Position numbers and translations under genes: made by a program
The notes under the pieces: generated by a model
Database searches by the model: none
The model's input: the letters and a program-made list of their open reading frames with translations, nothing else
Told to the model about the DNA's origin: nothing
Assembly (NCBI GenBank): GCA_947629855.1
Contig: CANRFI010000003.1
Coordinates: forward strand, 1 to 55,473
Length of the DNA stretch: 55,473 nt
Reading direction: 5' to 3'
Origin: an uncultured Clostridia bacterium
Lineage (GTDB): Bacteria > Bacillota_A > Clostridia > TANB77 > CAG-508
Shown here: in pieces, positions 28,549 through 37,402 of the stretch
How the letters are laid out: every line of letters starts with the position of its first letter
Position numbering within the stretch: position 1 is the stretch's first letter

Positions 28549-29179
28549 CTTATATAATAAGGTTATTCTATTTCCTGTTTTATCTATAAAACCATCTTCT
28601 TTTAAAAGCTTTAATTCTCTCATCATAGCACTTCTGTCTACACTCAAAAAATCTGCTAAATCTGTTAAAGAAAAAGGTAAAGTAAAAGTCTTACTCAATT
28701 TCCTAGTTGATAACATTGAAAAATATCCGTATTAACTTATCACGAATAGATCTCTTAGTTAATAACTCAATTCTTGTGTTTAAATCTGTTACTTTGCTAA
28801 GTATTAATTCTGGGAGGTAGTCTGATAATTCTTGATGGAATTTACAGTTATTTCTACATTTAGATCGTATATCATCATAAATATAAAATAAAACTTCACA
28901 TTTTTCACGAGCTTCAACTAAAAGCTCGTTATTAATTGTAATTGTATAAAATACTTCTCCAAAAACATCTCCTTCTGAGAAATGTTCTACAATAGTTCTA
29001 TTTCCACTTAAATCATAACGAACTAAATCTGCATTCCCATTAACTAAGATACAAAATTGATTTCTTTTATTTATATAACTTGTAATTACTTCGTTTTTAA
29101 AAAAAGTCTTTTTTTGTACTCTATGGCAACTTTTTTCAAATTTATTTATAAATTCATTTATATCAAAATCAATATTCAT
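28546..29179 (-). CDS. Crp/Fnr-family transcription regulator (one CGG shift site)
   Basis: A 210-residue regulator with an N-terminal cyclic-nucleotide-type beta-barrel (GNADLVRYDLSGNRTIVEHFSEGDVFGE), a dimer helix, and a C-terminal winged HTH reading FTLPFSLTDLADFLSVDRSAMMREL. The HTH is only reached if CGG on the minus strand at 28727-28729 is read +1 (DKLIGYFSMLS); in the conventional frame the protein ends seven codons later without DNA-binding domain. The cysteines CRNNC near residue 119 might bind metal or sense redox, which is speculative. It is divergent from nrdD; two palindromes between them are its likely targets. Confidence 0.9.
28726..28729 (-). other. CGGA +1 site in the Crp/Fnr-like gene (Gly151)
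   Basis: Minus strand; follows ATA. Restores RDKLIGYFS, the hinge leading into the DNA-binding domain. Confidence 0.92.
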
Positions 29180-29223
29180 AATAAATTCTCCTATTTAAGA
29201 TAAAAATATTATACATCATATTA

Positions 29224-29237
29224 GTTGCAAATGCAAC
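29224..29237. promoter_or_regulatory. Crp/Fnr-type palindrome 1
   Basis: GTTGCAAATGCAAC, a near-perfect palindrome of form GTTGCNNNNGCAAC, 45 bases upstream of the regulator's start codon. Confidence 0.65.
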
Positions 29238-29367
29238 ATAAAAAACATTTAAAGATACATAATAATTAATAATAATAGTAATTTCAATGTAATATTAATG
29301 TAATTTAAATGTAATAATCGACAAAATGCTACAAGATAGCCGATATAAAAAACGTACACAATAAATT

Positions 29368-29381
29368 GTTGCTTTTGCAAC
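29368..29381. promoter_or_regulatory. Crp/Fnr-type palindrome 2
   Basis: GTTGCTTTTGCAAC, same GTTGCNNNNGCAAC form, 144 bases from the first copy and 64 bases before the nrdD start. Confidence 0.65.
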
Positions 29382-29444
29382 AGAAAAACAATAAACTTAA
29401 TGTATAATAAGTGCGTAACTAAAAAGAAGCAGGAGGAAAGAAAA

Positions 29445-31571
29445 ATGAAAATTATTAAAAGGGATGGAAGAGCAGTAGACTATAACAGAGAAAAGATTGA
29501 AATTGCAATTGAAAAAGCAAATAAAGAAGTTAGACCTAAAGAAAGAGCAACTAAAGAAGAAATAAAGAGTATTATAAAGTACATTGAAGAACTTGGAAAG
29601 AAGAGGATGTTAGTAGAAGACATTCAAGACATTATAGAAGAAAAATTAATGGAGCTTAATAAATACGAACTTGCTAAAAAATATATTGTATATCGTTATA
29701 CAAGAGCATTAGTAAGAAAACAAAATACTACAGATGAGTCTATTTTAGGATTAATTAGAAATGAAAATAAAGAACTAGCAGAAGAAAATTCAAATAAAAA
29801 TACCCTACTTGCTTCAACACAAAGAGATTATATTGCAGGTGAAGTATCAAGAGATTTAACAAAAAGATTACTTCTTCCTGAAAAAATAGTAAAAGCAGAT
29901 AATGATGGTGTTTTACATTTTCATGATGCAGATTATTTTGTACAACCAATTTTTAATTGTTGCTTGATTAATATAGCTGATATGCTAGATAATGGAACAG
30001 TTATGAATGGAAAATTAATTGAAAGCCCAAAAAGTTTTCAAGTTGCATGTACTGTTGTAACTCAAATAATTGCACTAGTTGCTAGTAATCAATATGGAGG
30101 ACAATCAGTTGATTTAATACATTTAGGAAAATATTTAAGAAAAAGTTATGATAAATTTAAAAAAGAAATGCAAGAAAAGTATAAAGGAAAAATGACTGAT
30201 GAATTAATAGAAAGCATCGTTCAAGACAGATTAAAATCAGAATTGAAATCAGGAGTGCAAACTATTCAATATCAAATTAACACTTTAATGACAACAAACG
30301 GACAATCACCTTTTGTAACATTATTCTTACATTTGGAAAAAGATGATCCATATATAAAAGAAAATGCTATGATTATAGAAGAAGTAATCCGTCAAAGAGA
30401 AGAAGGAATAAAAAATGAAAAAGGTGTTTATGTTACACCAGCATTTCCTAAATTAGTCTATGTGTTAGATGAATTTAATAACTTATCTGGAGGAGAATAT
30501 GATTATTTAACAAAACTTGCTGTTAGATGCTCAGCAAAAAGAATGTATCCAGATTATATATCTGCTAAAAAAATGCGTGAAAATTATGAAGGAAATGTAT
30601 TTAGTCCAATGGGATGTAGAAGCTTTTTATCTCCTTGGAAAGATGAAAATGGAAATTATAAATTTGAAGGAAGATTTAATCAAGGAGTAGTAAGCATTAA
30701 TTTACCACAAATAGGAATTGTAGCAGATGGAAATGAAGAAGTATTTTGGAAGGAATTAGATGAAAGATTAGAACTTTGCAAAGAAGCTTTAATGTGTAGA
30801 CATTATGCATTACTTGGAACCAAGTCAGATATTAGTCCAATTCATTGGCAATATGGAGCAATTGCTCGTTTAGAAAAAGGAGAAAAAATTGATAAATTAT
30901 TATTTGGTGGATATTCAACAATATCACTTGGATATATTGGATTATATGAATTGACTAAATTAATGACAGGAGAATCACATACAACAGAAGTTGGTCATGA
31001 GTTTGCTATTAAAGTAATGAAATATTTAAGAGAAACTGTAAATCGTTGGAAAAAAGAGACAAATATAGGATTTGCACTATATGGTACACCTGCTGAAAGT
31101 TTGTGTTATAAATTTGCAAGAATAGATAAAGAAAGATTTGGAATTATTAAAGATATTACAGATAAGGGATATTACACAAATTCTTATCACGTAGATGTAA
31201 GAGAAAAAATAGATGCATTTGAAAAATTATCATTTGAAAGTGAATTCCAAAAAATATCATCAGGAGGAGCTATATCATACATTGAAATACCAAATATGGG
31301 TAAAAACATAGACGCATTAGAATCAGTTGTTAAATTTATATATGATAATATTCAATATGCTGAATTTAATACAAAATCAGATTATTGCCACGTATGTGGA
31401 TTTGATGGAGAAATTATTATAAATAAAGATAATGAATGGGAATGCCCAAACTGCGGAAATAAAGATCATGCAAAATTGACTGTAGTAAGAAGAACTTGTG
31501 GTTATTTAGGAGAAAATTTCTGGAATGTAGGAAAAACAAAAGAAATAAAACAAAGAGTAATGCACTTATAA
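29445..31571 (+). CDS. nrdD: Anaerobic (class III) ribonucleoside-triphosphate reductase
   Basis: Makes dNTPs from NTPs without oxygen using a glycyl radical. An N-terminal ATP-cone (KIIKRDGRAVDYNREKIEIAIEKA) covers residues 1-90. The catalytic barrel follows, then the zinc site CHVCGFDG ... CPNCGN near residues 645-675 and the radical loop RRTCGYLG near 684. ATG 29445 follows GCAGGAGG; an in-frame ATG 45 bases upstream lacks a site. Length 708. The activase gene nrdG is not next to it. The 5' region carries the two palindromes shared with the divergent Crp-like regulator. Confidence 0.95.
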   Translation: MKIIKRDGRAVDYNREKIEIAIEKANKEVRPKERATKEEIKSIIKYIEELGKKRMLVEDIQDIIEEKLMELNKYELAKKYIVYRYTRALVRKQNTTDESILGLIRNENKELAEENSNKNTLLASTQRDYIAGEVSRDLTKRLLLPEKIVKADNDGVLHFHDADYFVQPIFNCCLINIADMLDNGTVMNGKLIESPKSFQVACTVVTQIIALVASNQYGGQSVDLIHLGKYLRKSYDKFKKEMQEKYKGKMTDELIESIVQDRLKSELKSGVQTIQYQINTLMTTNGQSPFVTLFLHLEKDDPYIKENAMIIEEVIRQREEGIKNEKGVYVTPAFPKLVYVLDEFNNLSGGEYDYLTKLAVRCSAKRMYPDYISAKKMRENYEGNVFSPMGCRSFLSPWKDENGNYKFEGRFNQGVVSINLPQIGIVADGNEEVFWKELDERLELCKEALMCRHYALLGTKSDISPIHWQYGAIARLEKGEKIDKLLFGGYSTISLGYIGLYELTKLMTGESHTTEVGHEFAIKVMKYLRETVNRWKKETNIGFALYGTPAESLCYKFARIDKERFGIIKDITDKGYYTNSYHVDVREKIDAFEKLSFESEFQKISSGGAISYIEIPNMGKNIDALESVVKFIYDNIQYAEFNTKSDYCHVCGFDGEIIINKDNEWECPNCGNKDHAKLTVVRRTCGYLGENFWNVGKTKEIKQRVMHL

Positions 31572-31602
31572 AATTACTACCTGAATTGTTGTAATAGAAT
31601 AT

Positions 31603-31636
31603 AAAAAAGGCTTTATATTTATAAAGTCTTTTTTTA
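31603..31636. terminator. Terminator between nrdD and gatD
   Basis: Long A/T-flanked stem AAGGCTTTATA / TATAAAGTCTT, usable from both strands, between convergent genes. Confidence 0.82.
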
Positions 31637-31650
31637 AAATAATAACAACT

Positions 31651-32397
31651 TTATCTATTTAAGAAAGTTTGTAATAATTGATTCCTACATTTATTTTCAA
31701 ATTCGTCATTTAAAGGATCTAAAACAATATCTTCATTATATTTTCTATCTAAACAATATTTAATAATAAAATCAGTAAGTTCTGGATTTTTAGAAAGCAA
31801 AGGACCATGTAAATATGTTGCAATTACATTTTTTTTGCAAAAACCTTCTTTTGTATCTCCAAATTTATTACCATTTCCAAACAATACATCTCCAAAAGGT
31901 GTATCTATATCAAAGGTTTGACCGACCGTGATTTTCAAAACCAATAATTTTTGTTTTTTTACCATTTAATTCTGCTTCAATTACAATATTTCCAATACAT
32001 CTTTTACGCCTGTCATTAATTGCTTCTGTATAATAATCAAAAACTTCTAAACCCGGAATAATATCACCTTCAACGCCTTTATAGTATTTTCCAAATAATT
32101 GATAAGCACCACAAATTAATAAAAAGAAAACACCTTCATCAATTGCCTTTTGTATAGAATCTTTATATTTTACTAAATCTTTAGCTAAAATACCTTGTTC
32201 TTGGTCAGCTCCGACCGCCTGCAAACACAAAATCATATGTTCTAAAATCTGGTGGAACATCTCCGAATAGAATATGTGTCAATTATAGCTTTAATGCCAC
32301 GCTTTTCTAAACGATAGCGTAATACTTGAATATTTCCATAATCGCCATATAATTCTAAAATATCAGGATAAAGATATAATATTTTTAATTCTTTCAT
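31651..32397 (-). CDS. gatD: Lipid II isoglutaminyl synthase, glutaminase subunit GatD (three CGG shift sites)
   Basis: GatD releases ammonia from glutamine for MurT, which amidates the D-Glu of lipid II. The ATG at 32397 follows AAGGAGC on the minus strand. Three in-frame CGG codons (minus-strand C at 32265, 32213 and 31924) must be read +1; the result is a 247-residue class I amidotransferase with FVFAGGGADQEQGI, the nucleophile Cys in LLICGAYQLFG near residue 94, GFENHGGQTFD, and the catalytic His in ATYLHGPLL. Without shifts only fragments result, none including both Cys and His. It lies 29 bases downstream of murT. Confidence 0.93.
31921..31924 (-). other. CGGT +1 site in gatD (Gly158)
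   Basis: Minus strand; follows GGT, giving the conserved HGGQT. The preceding CAC GGT also contains an out-of-frame CGG and is read normally. Confidence 0.92.
32210..32213 (-). other. CGGA +1 site in gatD (Gly62)
   Basis: Minus strand; follows GGT. Restores the triple glycine of FAGGGADQEQG. Confidence 0.92.
32262..32265 (-). other. CGGA +1 site in gatD (Gly45)
   Basis: Minus strand; follows ATT. Restores TYSIGDVPP; lies 52 bases from the next site. Confidence 0.92.
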
Positions 32398-32426
32398 TTA
32401 TTTAGCTCCTTTTATAAAACTAGATA

Positions 32427-33745
32427 TTATTTTAATTTTAATATTTCATTTCTTGTAGGCTGTAAAGAGGTGTAATTTGCAATAACATATTTTTTAACTT
32501 TAGTAGAATAAAAGTTTTTTACAGCTTCTTTTAAATCTAAATAAGGTTCAATTTTGTTTTCTGGAAATCCAGAAGTTTTTATTCTAATTGCAATGTCATA
32601 AGCACGAGTTCCGAGAGGTTACAATTCTACTAACATTATTTAAAGAGTCAAAATTAATATCCCAAATCCAAGATACGTCATGCCCATCTGCAACATTATC
32701 ATTTAGAACAAATAACAATTCTTTTTCTTCATCATCTTCATTTAAAATTCTTAAACTAACATTAGAGCCAGTTGGATTTTTAGCCAAGTTAATGACAGTA
32801 GGAATGCCTTGAATATCAAGTTCTTCTAATCTTCCATTATTTAATATAAAGGTAGATAAAGCTTTTTTTACAATTTCTGTATCAATTGAATAAAGACTTG
32901 TACATACAATTACTGCTAGAAAATTATAAATATTGTAAATACTATTAAAACGAATCTTATAAGTAACTCCATCTACATCAAATTGCCTATTTTTTAAATC
33001 AATGTTGCTAGCTAATTTATAAATTGCATTATCGCCATAATTACAATTTGGACATTTGAATTTACCAATATGAGAATATTGATAATATTCATATTCAATA
33101 CGACTATTACAAAATGGGCAAAATTTTCCTTCACCGGCTTCTTTCATATTTGTAGTTGCATAATCATATTTTTCAGCACTAAAATAATATACATTATGAT
33201 TTTCTGGATTAGCTTGTCCGAAGTCTTGCTACATTTGGATCATCATTATTTAATATTAAATTTCCAGTGTAAGTTTTTAAAAATTCATTGATTTTGAGAA
33301 TTAATGATTCTACTTCACCATTTCTATCTAGTTGATCACGGAAAAAATCTAAAACAACTAATGTATCTAGCTTTAATTTTTTAAAAATAATTGGAACATA
33401 TCCTTCATCAACTTCAAAAACTAAATAATCTGCATTTATTTTCCCGGTTAAAGTGCAATTTTTTAGAAGTGTTGATAAAATTCCAGTTTCCATATTATTT
33501 CCTTCAGTATTACTAATTACTTTCTTACCAGCAGTTTTAAAAACATATCCAATTGCATTGTTTGTCATAGTTTTTCCATTTGTAGCAGTAACAGCAATGA
33601 TAGGACAATTAATTTTTAAAGACTTTAACATATTAGGATTAAGGTTATATGCAATTTTTCCTAAAATATTTCCACCATTTCTTTTCGTAATTTTTAATAA
33701 TAAATGAGATAATTTAACAATAATGATAATAAAAAAGTTTTTCAT
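32427..33745 (-). CDS. murT: Lipid II isoglutaminyl synthase, Mur-ligase-like subunit MurT (two CGG shift sites)
   Basis: MurT amidates the glutamate of the peptidoglycan stem with ammonia from GatD. The restored 438-residue protein has an N-terminal hydrophobic stretch, Mur-ligase P-loop AVTATNGKTMT near residue 55, a four-cysteine zinc ribbon (CPFC near 212 and CPNC near 236), and a C-terminal DUF1727-type domain with NLAKNPTGSN and RAYDIAIR. Two in-frame CGG codons (minus-strand C at 33220 and 32613) interrupt it after residues 175 and 377. Start ATG 33745 has AAGGAG ten bases upstream. The murT-gatD order and spacing are typical. Confidence 0.94.
32610..32613 (-). other. CGGA +1 site in murT (Gly378)
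   Basis: Minus strand; follows TCT. Restores VTSGTRAYDIAIR, a conserved signature of the C-terminal domain. Confidence 0.93.
33217..33220 (-). other. CGGA +1 site in murT (Gly176)
   Basis: Minus strand; follows CTT. Restores NDDPNVARLGQAN of the central Mur-ligase domain. Confidence 0.93.
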
Positions 33746-33882
33746 AAAATTTATTCTCCTTTTGTTTATCTACGATTTTTATTATATCATAAGAAAAACG
33801 TAGGAACAATATTTTTTATTGTATTATGAAACAAAATATAGTAAAATAATAATAATAATATAATGAAAGGATGTTAGTAAAG

Positions 33883-34675
33883 ATGATATATATAAATTCA
33901 AATAAATTAGACAAATTAAAAATAAATTCAGAAAATACCTATTTTGTAATAGATTTTGACAAAACAGTAACAAGTGATGAAAGTCGTGATTCGTGGGATA
34001 TAGCAAGAGAATTTTTAGGGGATGGCATAAAAAAAGAGATGAATTTGCTATATGAAAAATATAGACCAATAGAGATAAATTATATAATTTCAATAGAAGA
34101 AAAATTAAAAGAAATGGAAAAATGGTATGTAGCTTGTATGAATTTATATTATAAATATCATTTAACAAAGAATAAGATAATACAATCATTAGATACAGGC
34201 AAAATTTTTTTTAGAGAAGGTGCTAAAGATTTTTTAAATTATGCAAATCAAAAAAATATTCCTGTAATCATATTATCTGCTGGAATTGCAAATGTTATTG
34301 AAGGATTCTTAAAAAAGGAAAAGTGTGTTTTTAAAAATATTTATATAATAGGAAACTTTATTGAATTTGATGAAAATGGTGAAATAAAAGAATTTGATAA
34401 TTCAAAAATAATTCATACCCTAAATAAGTCTCTTGTAGGAAAATTAAATGAAGAACAATATAATAAACTAAAAAATAGACCTTATAAAATTTTAATAGGT
34501 GATATGATTGAAGATACAAATATGATTAATAAAGATGAATGGGATTCAACATTAAAAATTGGTATTTTAAATAGAGAAACAGAAGATCTAATTGAAGTTT
34601 ACAAGCCTTTTTTTGATATTATATTAACACGGAAAAGATGCTTGTTTTCAAGAAATATTGAAACTTTTTAAATAA
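33883..34675 (+). CDS. HAD-superfamily phosphatase (one CGG shift site)
   Basis: A 263-residue haloacid-dehalogenase-like hydrolase: motif I VIDFDKTVTSD near residues 25-35 (nucleophile Asp), motif II ILSAGIA near 128, motif IV IGDMIEDTNM near 204. It may be a nucleotide or small-metabolite phosphatase of the pyrimidine 5'-nucleotidase/phosphoserine phosphatase type. Start ATG 33883 is preferred to 33871, which abuts GAAAGG. CGG at 34630 near the C-terminus, read +1, gives LTGKDACFQEILKLFK and the stop at 34675; unshifted the tail would be different and basic, so this site alone might be tolerated. Confidence 0.82.
34630..34633 (+). other. CGGA +1 site in the HAD gene (Gly250)
   Basis: Follows ACA. 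The shifted tail ends with FQEILKLFK, more plausible than the unshifted one; both frames stop within 15 codons. Confidence 0.78.
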
Positions 34676-34695
34676 ATTATAAAATCTATGATTAT

Positions 34696-35214
34696 CTAAG
34701 AAAAATTTTTATAACGAAGTGGACATTTTTTATGAATAAAATTAGAAAAATCATAGGAAGAATTATTCTCATTAAAACAAAGTTTATCAATTAAAAAAGC
34801 GTGAGTTTTGTCAATATAAAGGTAGAAAAAATCACTTGTTTCAAATATTCTATATAAATCAAAATAATTGATTTTTGACATTTGCTTTCCATATTCACAA
34901 GTGAAAAAGCTTTTATAAAATTTAAATATAAAAACTTGCTCTTTTTTAAATTTGTCACTTTGATATTCTTTTCGAACATCATTTGCAGGACGTAAATAGC
35001 GCCAAATGAAAAATCCAGTTAAAATAAAGCAAAAAATAACAGCAATTGTAAGATTGTGATATCGTACTTGTAAGGCTATGCAAAACAAAATTAAGCCTAT
35101 TATAATGATATTATATAATAAATAGGGCAAATGATATTTTTTGTTATGAAATTCTAAAAAAGTATTATATACTTCTTTAGTGTATTTTGTTTTATTCTCA
35201 AATAATATACTCAA
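34696..35214 (-). CDS. YcxB-like membrane protein
   Basis: A 172-residue protein with two adjacent membrane helices (about 33-50 and 54-72) and a C-terminal soluble domain with YFDLYRIFETSDFFYLYIDKTHAFLIDK, the pattern of the YcxB family. Its function is not established. It is monocistronic on the minus strand, convergent with the HAD gene. The 20-base gap between them holds no obvious terminator. Start ATG 35214 has a weak ribosome site. Confidence 0.75.
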   Translation of the reverse strand: MSILFENKTKYTKEVYNTFLEFHNKKYHLPYLLYNIIIIGLILFCIALQVRYHNLTIAVIFCFILTGFFIWRYLRPANDVRKEYQSDKFKKEQVFIFKFYKSFFTCEYGKQMSKINYFDLYRIFETSDFFYLYIDKTHAFLIDKLCFNENNSSYDFSNFIHKKCPLRYKNFS

Positions 35215-35309
35215 AATTTATCACCAATTTAATTATAACATAGTTAAATAATAAACGGAACAAATTAAATATAAAATTAATATAATTTTATTATTGGAAG
35301 TGATTTATT

Positions 35310-35758
35310 ATGGGTTACTCAGATAGAGAATTATTAGCAAGAATTATACAATGTGAAGCAGGACGGAGAAGGAGATAATCGGAATGAAAGCAGTTGCAAC
35401 TGTTACAATAAACAGGGCAAATGTTTCAGATGGAGAATATGCAAGAATTTCGCAAGGAGGTAATATCAGAAATATTATTTTTCAACCAGGACAATTTGAT
35501 TGTGCAGTAGATACTTTAAGAAATCAGTATAATCCACAAAATATCTATAATATGAATCCAACTGAAATTCATTATTATATTGCAGATTGGGCATTATCTG
35601 GAAATAAATTAAATGAAATTGGAGAATGTTTGTGGTACTTAAATCCATTTAAACCAAGTTGCAGTAATACATTTCCAAGTAATGGCACAGGAACATTTCA
35701 TACAAGACTTGGAAAGCATTGTTTTTATCGACCAACTTCTAAATATGCACAGACGTAA
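35310..35758 (+). CDS. cwlJ: Spore-cortex hydrolase of the CwlJ/SleB family (two CGG shift sites)
   Basis: CwlJ-type enzymes degrade spore cortex peptidoglycan during germination. ATG at 35310 follows GGAAGTGA. Two in-frame CGG codons only 16 bases apart (35364 and 35380) must both be read +1 to give ARIIQCEAGGEGDNGMKAVATV, which includes the catalytic Glu of the family; the rest contains IIFQPGQFDC and ends GKHCFYRP. The restored protein is 148 residues, CwlJ-sized and without signal peptide. The next gene is gerQ, needed for CwlJ localisation, which strongly supports the call. Starting at the ATG at 35384 would lose the catalytic segment. Confidence 0.9.
35364..35367 (+). other. CGGA +1 site in cwlJ (Gly19)
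   Basis: Follows GGA, within CEAGGEG beside the catalytic Glu. Confidence 0.92.
35380..35383 (+). other. CGGA +1 site in cwlJ (Gly24)
   Basis: Follows AAT, five codons after the previous site; the closest pair in the window. Confidence 0.92.
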
Positions 35759-35783
35759 ATATTATATAGAAGGAGGTAAAAAA

Positions 35784-36092
35784 ATGCCTAGTTTTGAAGA
35801 ACCACAAAACAAAAGAGAAACAAGACAAGTAAATATCAATCAAGATTCACCTGAAATTTTAACAAATTCTATTTATACACCAGCTTTTTTGCGAGAGTAT
35901 ATTGGTAGACTAATGAGAGTAGAATTTCTAATTGGTACCAATAATTTAGTAGATAGAATAGGAATTTTAGCAGATGTTGGAGCAAGTTATATTTTACTTC
36001 GCTCTCTTGAAAATGATAGCTTAGTCTATTGTGATATTTATTCAATAAAGTTTGTAACCATTTCAACAACAGGAATGTATAGAGGTTACTAA
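35784..36092 (+). CDS. gerQ: Spore coat protein GerQ
   Basis: A 102-residue coat protein; the domain IYTPAFLREYIGRLMRVEFLIGTN through SIKFVTIS matches GerQ (YwdL), required in Bacillus for CwlJ assembly in the spore coat. The ATG at 35784 has a consensus AGGAGG; longer in-frame starts overlap cwlJ. It lies 25 bases after cwlJ, and the pairing is functionally meaningful. No CGG codon occurs. Confidence 0.9.
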   Translation: MPSFEEPQNKRETRQVNINQDSPEILTNSIYTPAFLREYIGRLMRVEFLIGTNNLVDRIGILADVGASYILLRSLENDSLVYCDIYSIKFVTISTTGMYRGY

Positions 36093-36203
36093 AATTTTAT
36101 AAGGGCTTTTTAGTAAGCCCATTTTTTATTTTAAAAATACTTTATTTTTTAATAAAATTGTAGTAAAATGGAAACAATAAAAATGAGTAATTGGAGAAAG
36201 AAA

Positions 36204-37059
36204 ATGTATGATGTAATTATTATAGGTGGTGGACCTGCAGGAATATCAGCAAGTTTATATACCATTCGTGCAAATTTAAAAACTTTAGTTATATATCAAG
36301 ACATATCAAATTTAATTAAAACTGACAAAATTGAAAATTATTATGGATTTGAAAATGGAATAGATGGCAAAACATTATATGAAAATGGAATAAAACAAGC
36401 TAAAAATTTAGGAGTAGAGCTAGGAAAAAGTGAAGTAATAAATATCACTAAAAAAGAAAATGATTTTGAAATTACAACATCACAAGGAGAAATCTATTTA
36501 ACAAAAAAAGTAATTTTAGCAACTGGAAATAAAAAAAGAAAGCCAAATATTAAAAGAATTCAAGAATTTGAAGGAAAAGGAGTAAGTTATTGTGCAGTAT
36601 GTGATGGCTTCTTTTACAAAAATAAAAAGGTTGCCTTAATAGGAAATGGAGAATATGCACTTTCAGAATTAAATGAGTTATTAAATTTAGTAAACGATAT
36701 AACAGTTTTGACAAATGGAGAAGAAGAGCCAAAATGGAGAGCAGATAATGTGAAAATAGATACAAGAAAAATAGAAGAAATAGAAGGAAGTAAAAACGTA
36801 GAAGGTATAAAATTTCAAGATGGGACAAGCTTAAAAATAGATGGGATTTTTATTGCACAAGGAATAGCAGGAAGTAATGACTTTGCAAAAAAATTAGGAA
36901 TATTATTAAAAAATGATGAAATAGTAGTAGATGAAAATATGCAAACAAATATAAAAGGAATTTATGCTTGTCGGAGATTGCACAGGGGGATTACTTCAAA
37001 TTTCAAAAGCAGTTTATGAAGGAGCAAAAGCAGGACTACAAGCAAGTAAAAAAATTTAA
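36204..37059 (+). CDS. trxB: Thioredoxin reductase-like flavoprotein (one CGG shift site)
   Basis: A 284-residue two-domain flavoprotein: FAD-binding IIIGGGPAGISA near residue 5, redox disulfide CAVCDG near 132, second FAD motif ACGDCTGG near 257 formed only after reading CGG at 36972 as +1. The usual NADPH-binding motifs (GGGDSA and HRR) are replaced by GNGEYALSE and no HRR is present. That recalls the ferredoxin-dependent clostridial type, so the electron donor may be ferredoxin instead of NADPH; this is inference. ATG 36204 follows TTGGAGAAAG. trxA follows 22 bases later. Confidence 0.9.
36972..36975 (+). other. CGGA +1 site in trxB (Gly257)
   Basis: Follows TGT. The glycine is in YACGDCTGG, which binds FAD phosphates. 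Confidence 0.93.
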
Positions 37060-37081
37060 ATAATATATAGGAGGAAAAGAT

Positions 37082-37390
37082 ATGAGTGTTTTAAAAATTA
37101 CGAGTGAAAATTTTGAAGAAGAGGTATTAAAATCAGATAAAAAAGTTTTAATTGATTTTTATGCCGATTGGTGTGGACCATGTAAAATGATGTCACCAAT
37201 TATTGATCAAATTGCAGAAGAAAAAGCAGAACAAATAAAAGTAGGAAAAGTTAATGTAGATGAAAATCAAGAGTTGGCAATGGAATATGATGTAATGTCA
37301 ATACCAACCATTATAATTATTAATAATGGAGAAGTTGAAAAAACATTTATAGGTGTAACAGATAAAAATGAAATAATAGAAGCATTATAA
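37082..37390 (+). CDS. trxA: Thioredoxin
   Basis: A 102-residue thioredoxin with active site WCGPCK near residues 29-34 and cis-Pro in MSIPTIIII near 75. It reduces protein disulfides and is recharged by the upstream trxB product. RBS AGGAGG. It may supply electrons to other enzymes, though nrdD-type reductases use formate. Confidence 0.96.
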   Translation: MSVLKITSENFEEEVLKSDKKVLIDFYADWCGPCKMMSPIIDQIAEEKAEQIKVGKVNVDENQELAMEYDVMSIPTIIIINNGEVEKTFIGVTDKNEIIEAL

Positions 37391-37402
37391 AAATGCTTCT
37401 AT
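37376..37402. terminator. Bidirectional terminator between trxA and the rluA-type gene
   Basis: Perfect 11-base arms ATAGAAGCATT (37376-37386) and AATGCTTCTAT (37392-37402), overlapping the trxA stop. Confidence 0.82.
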
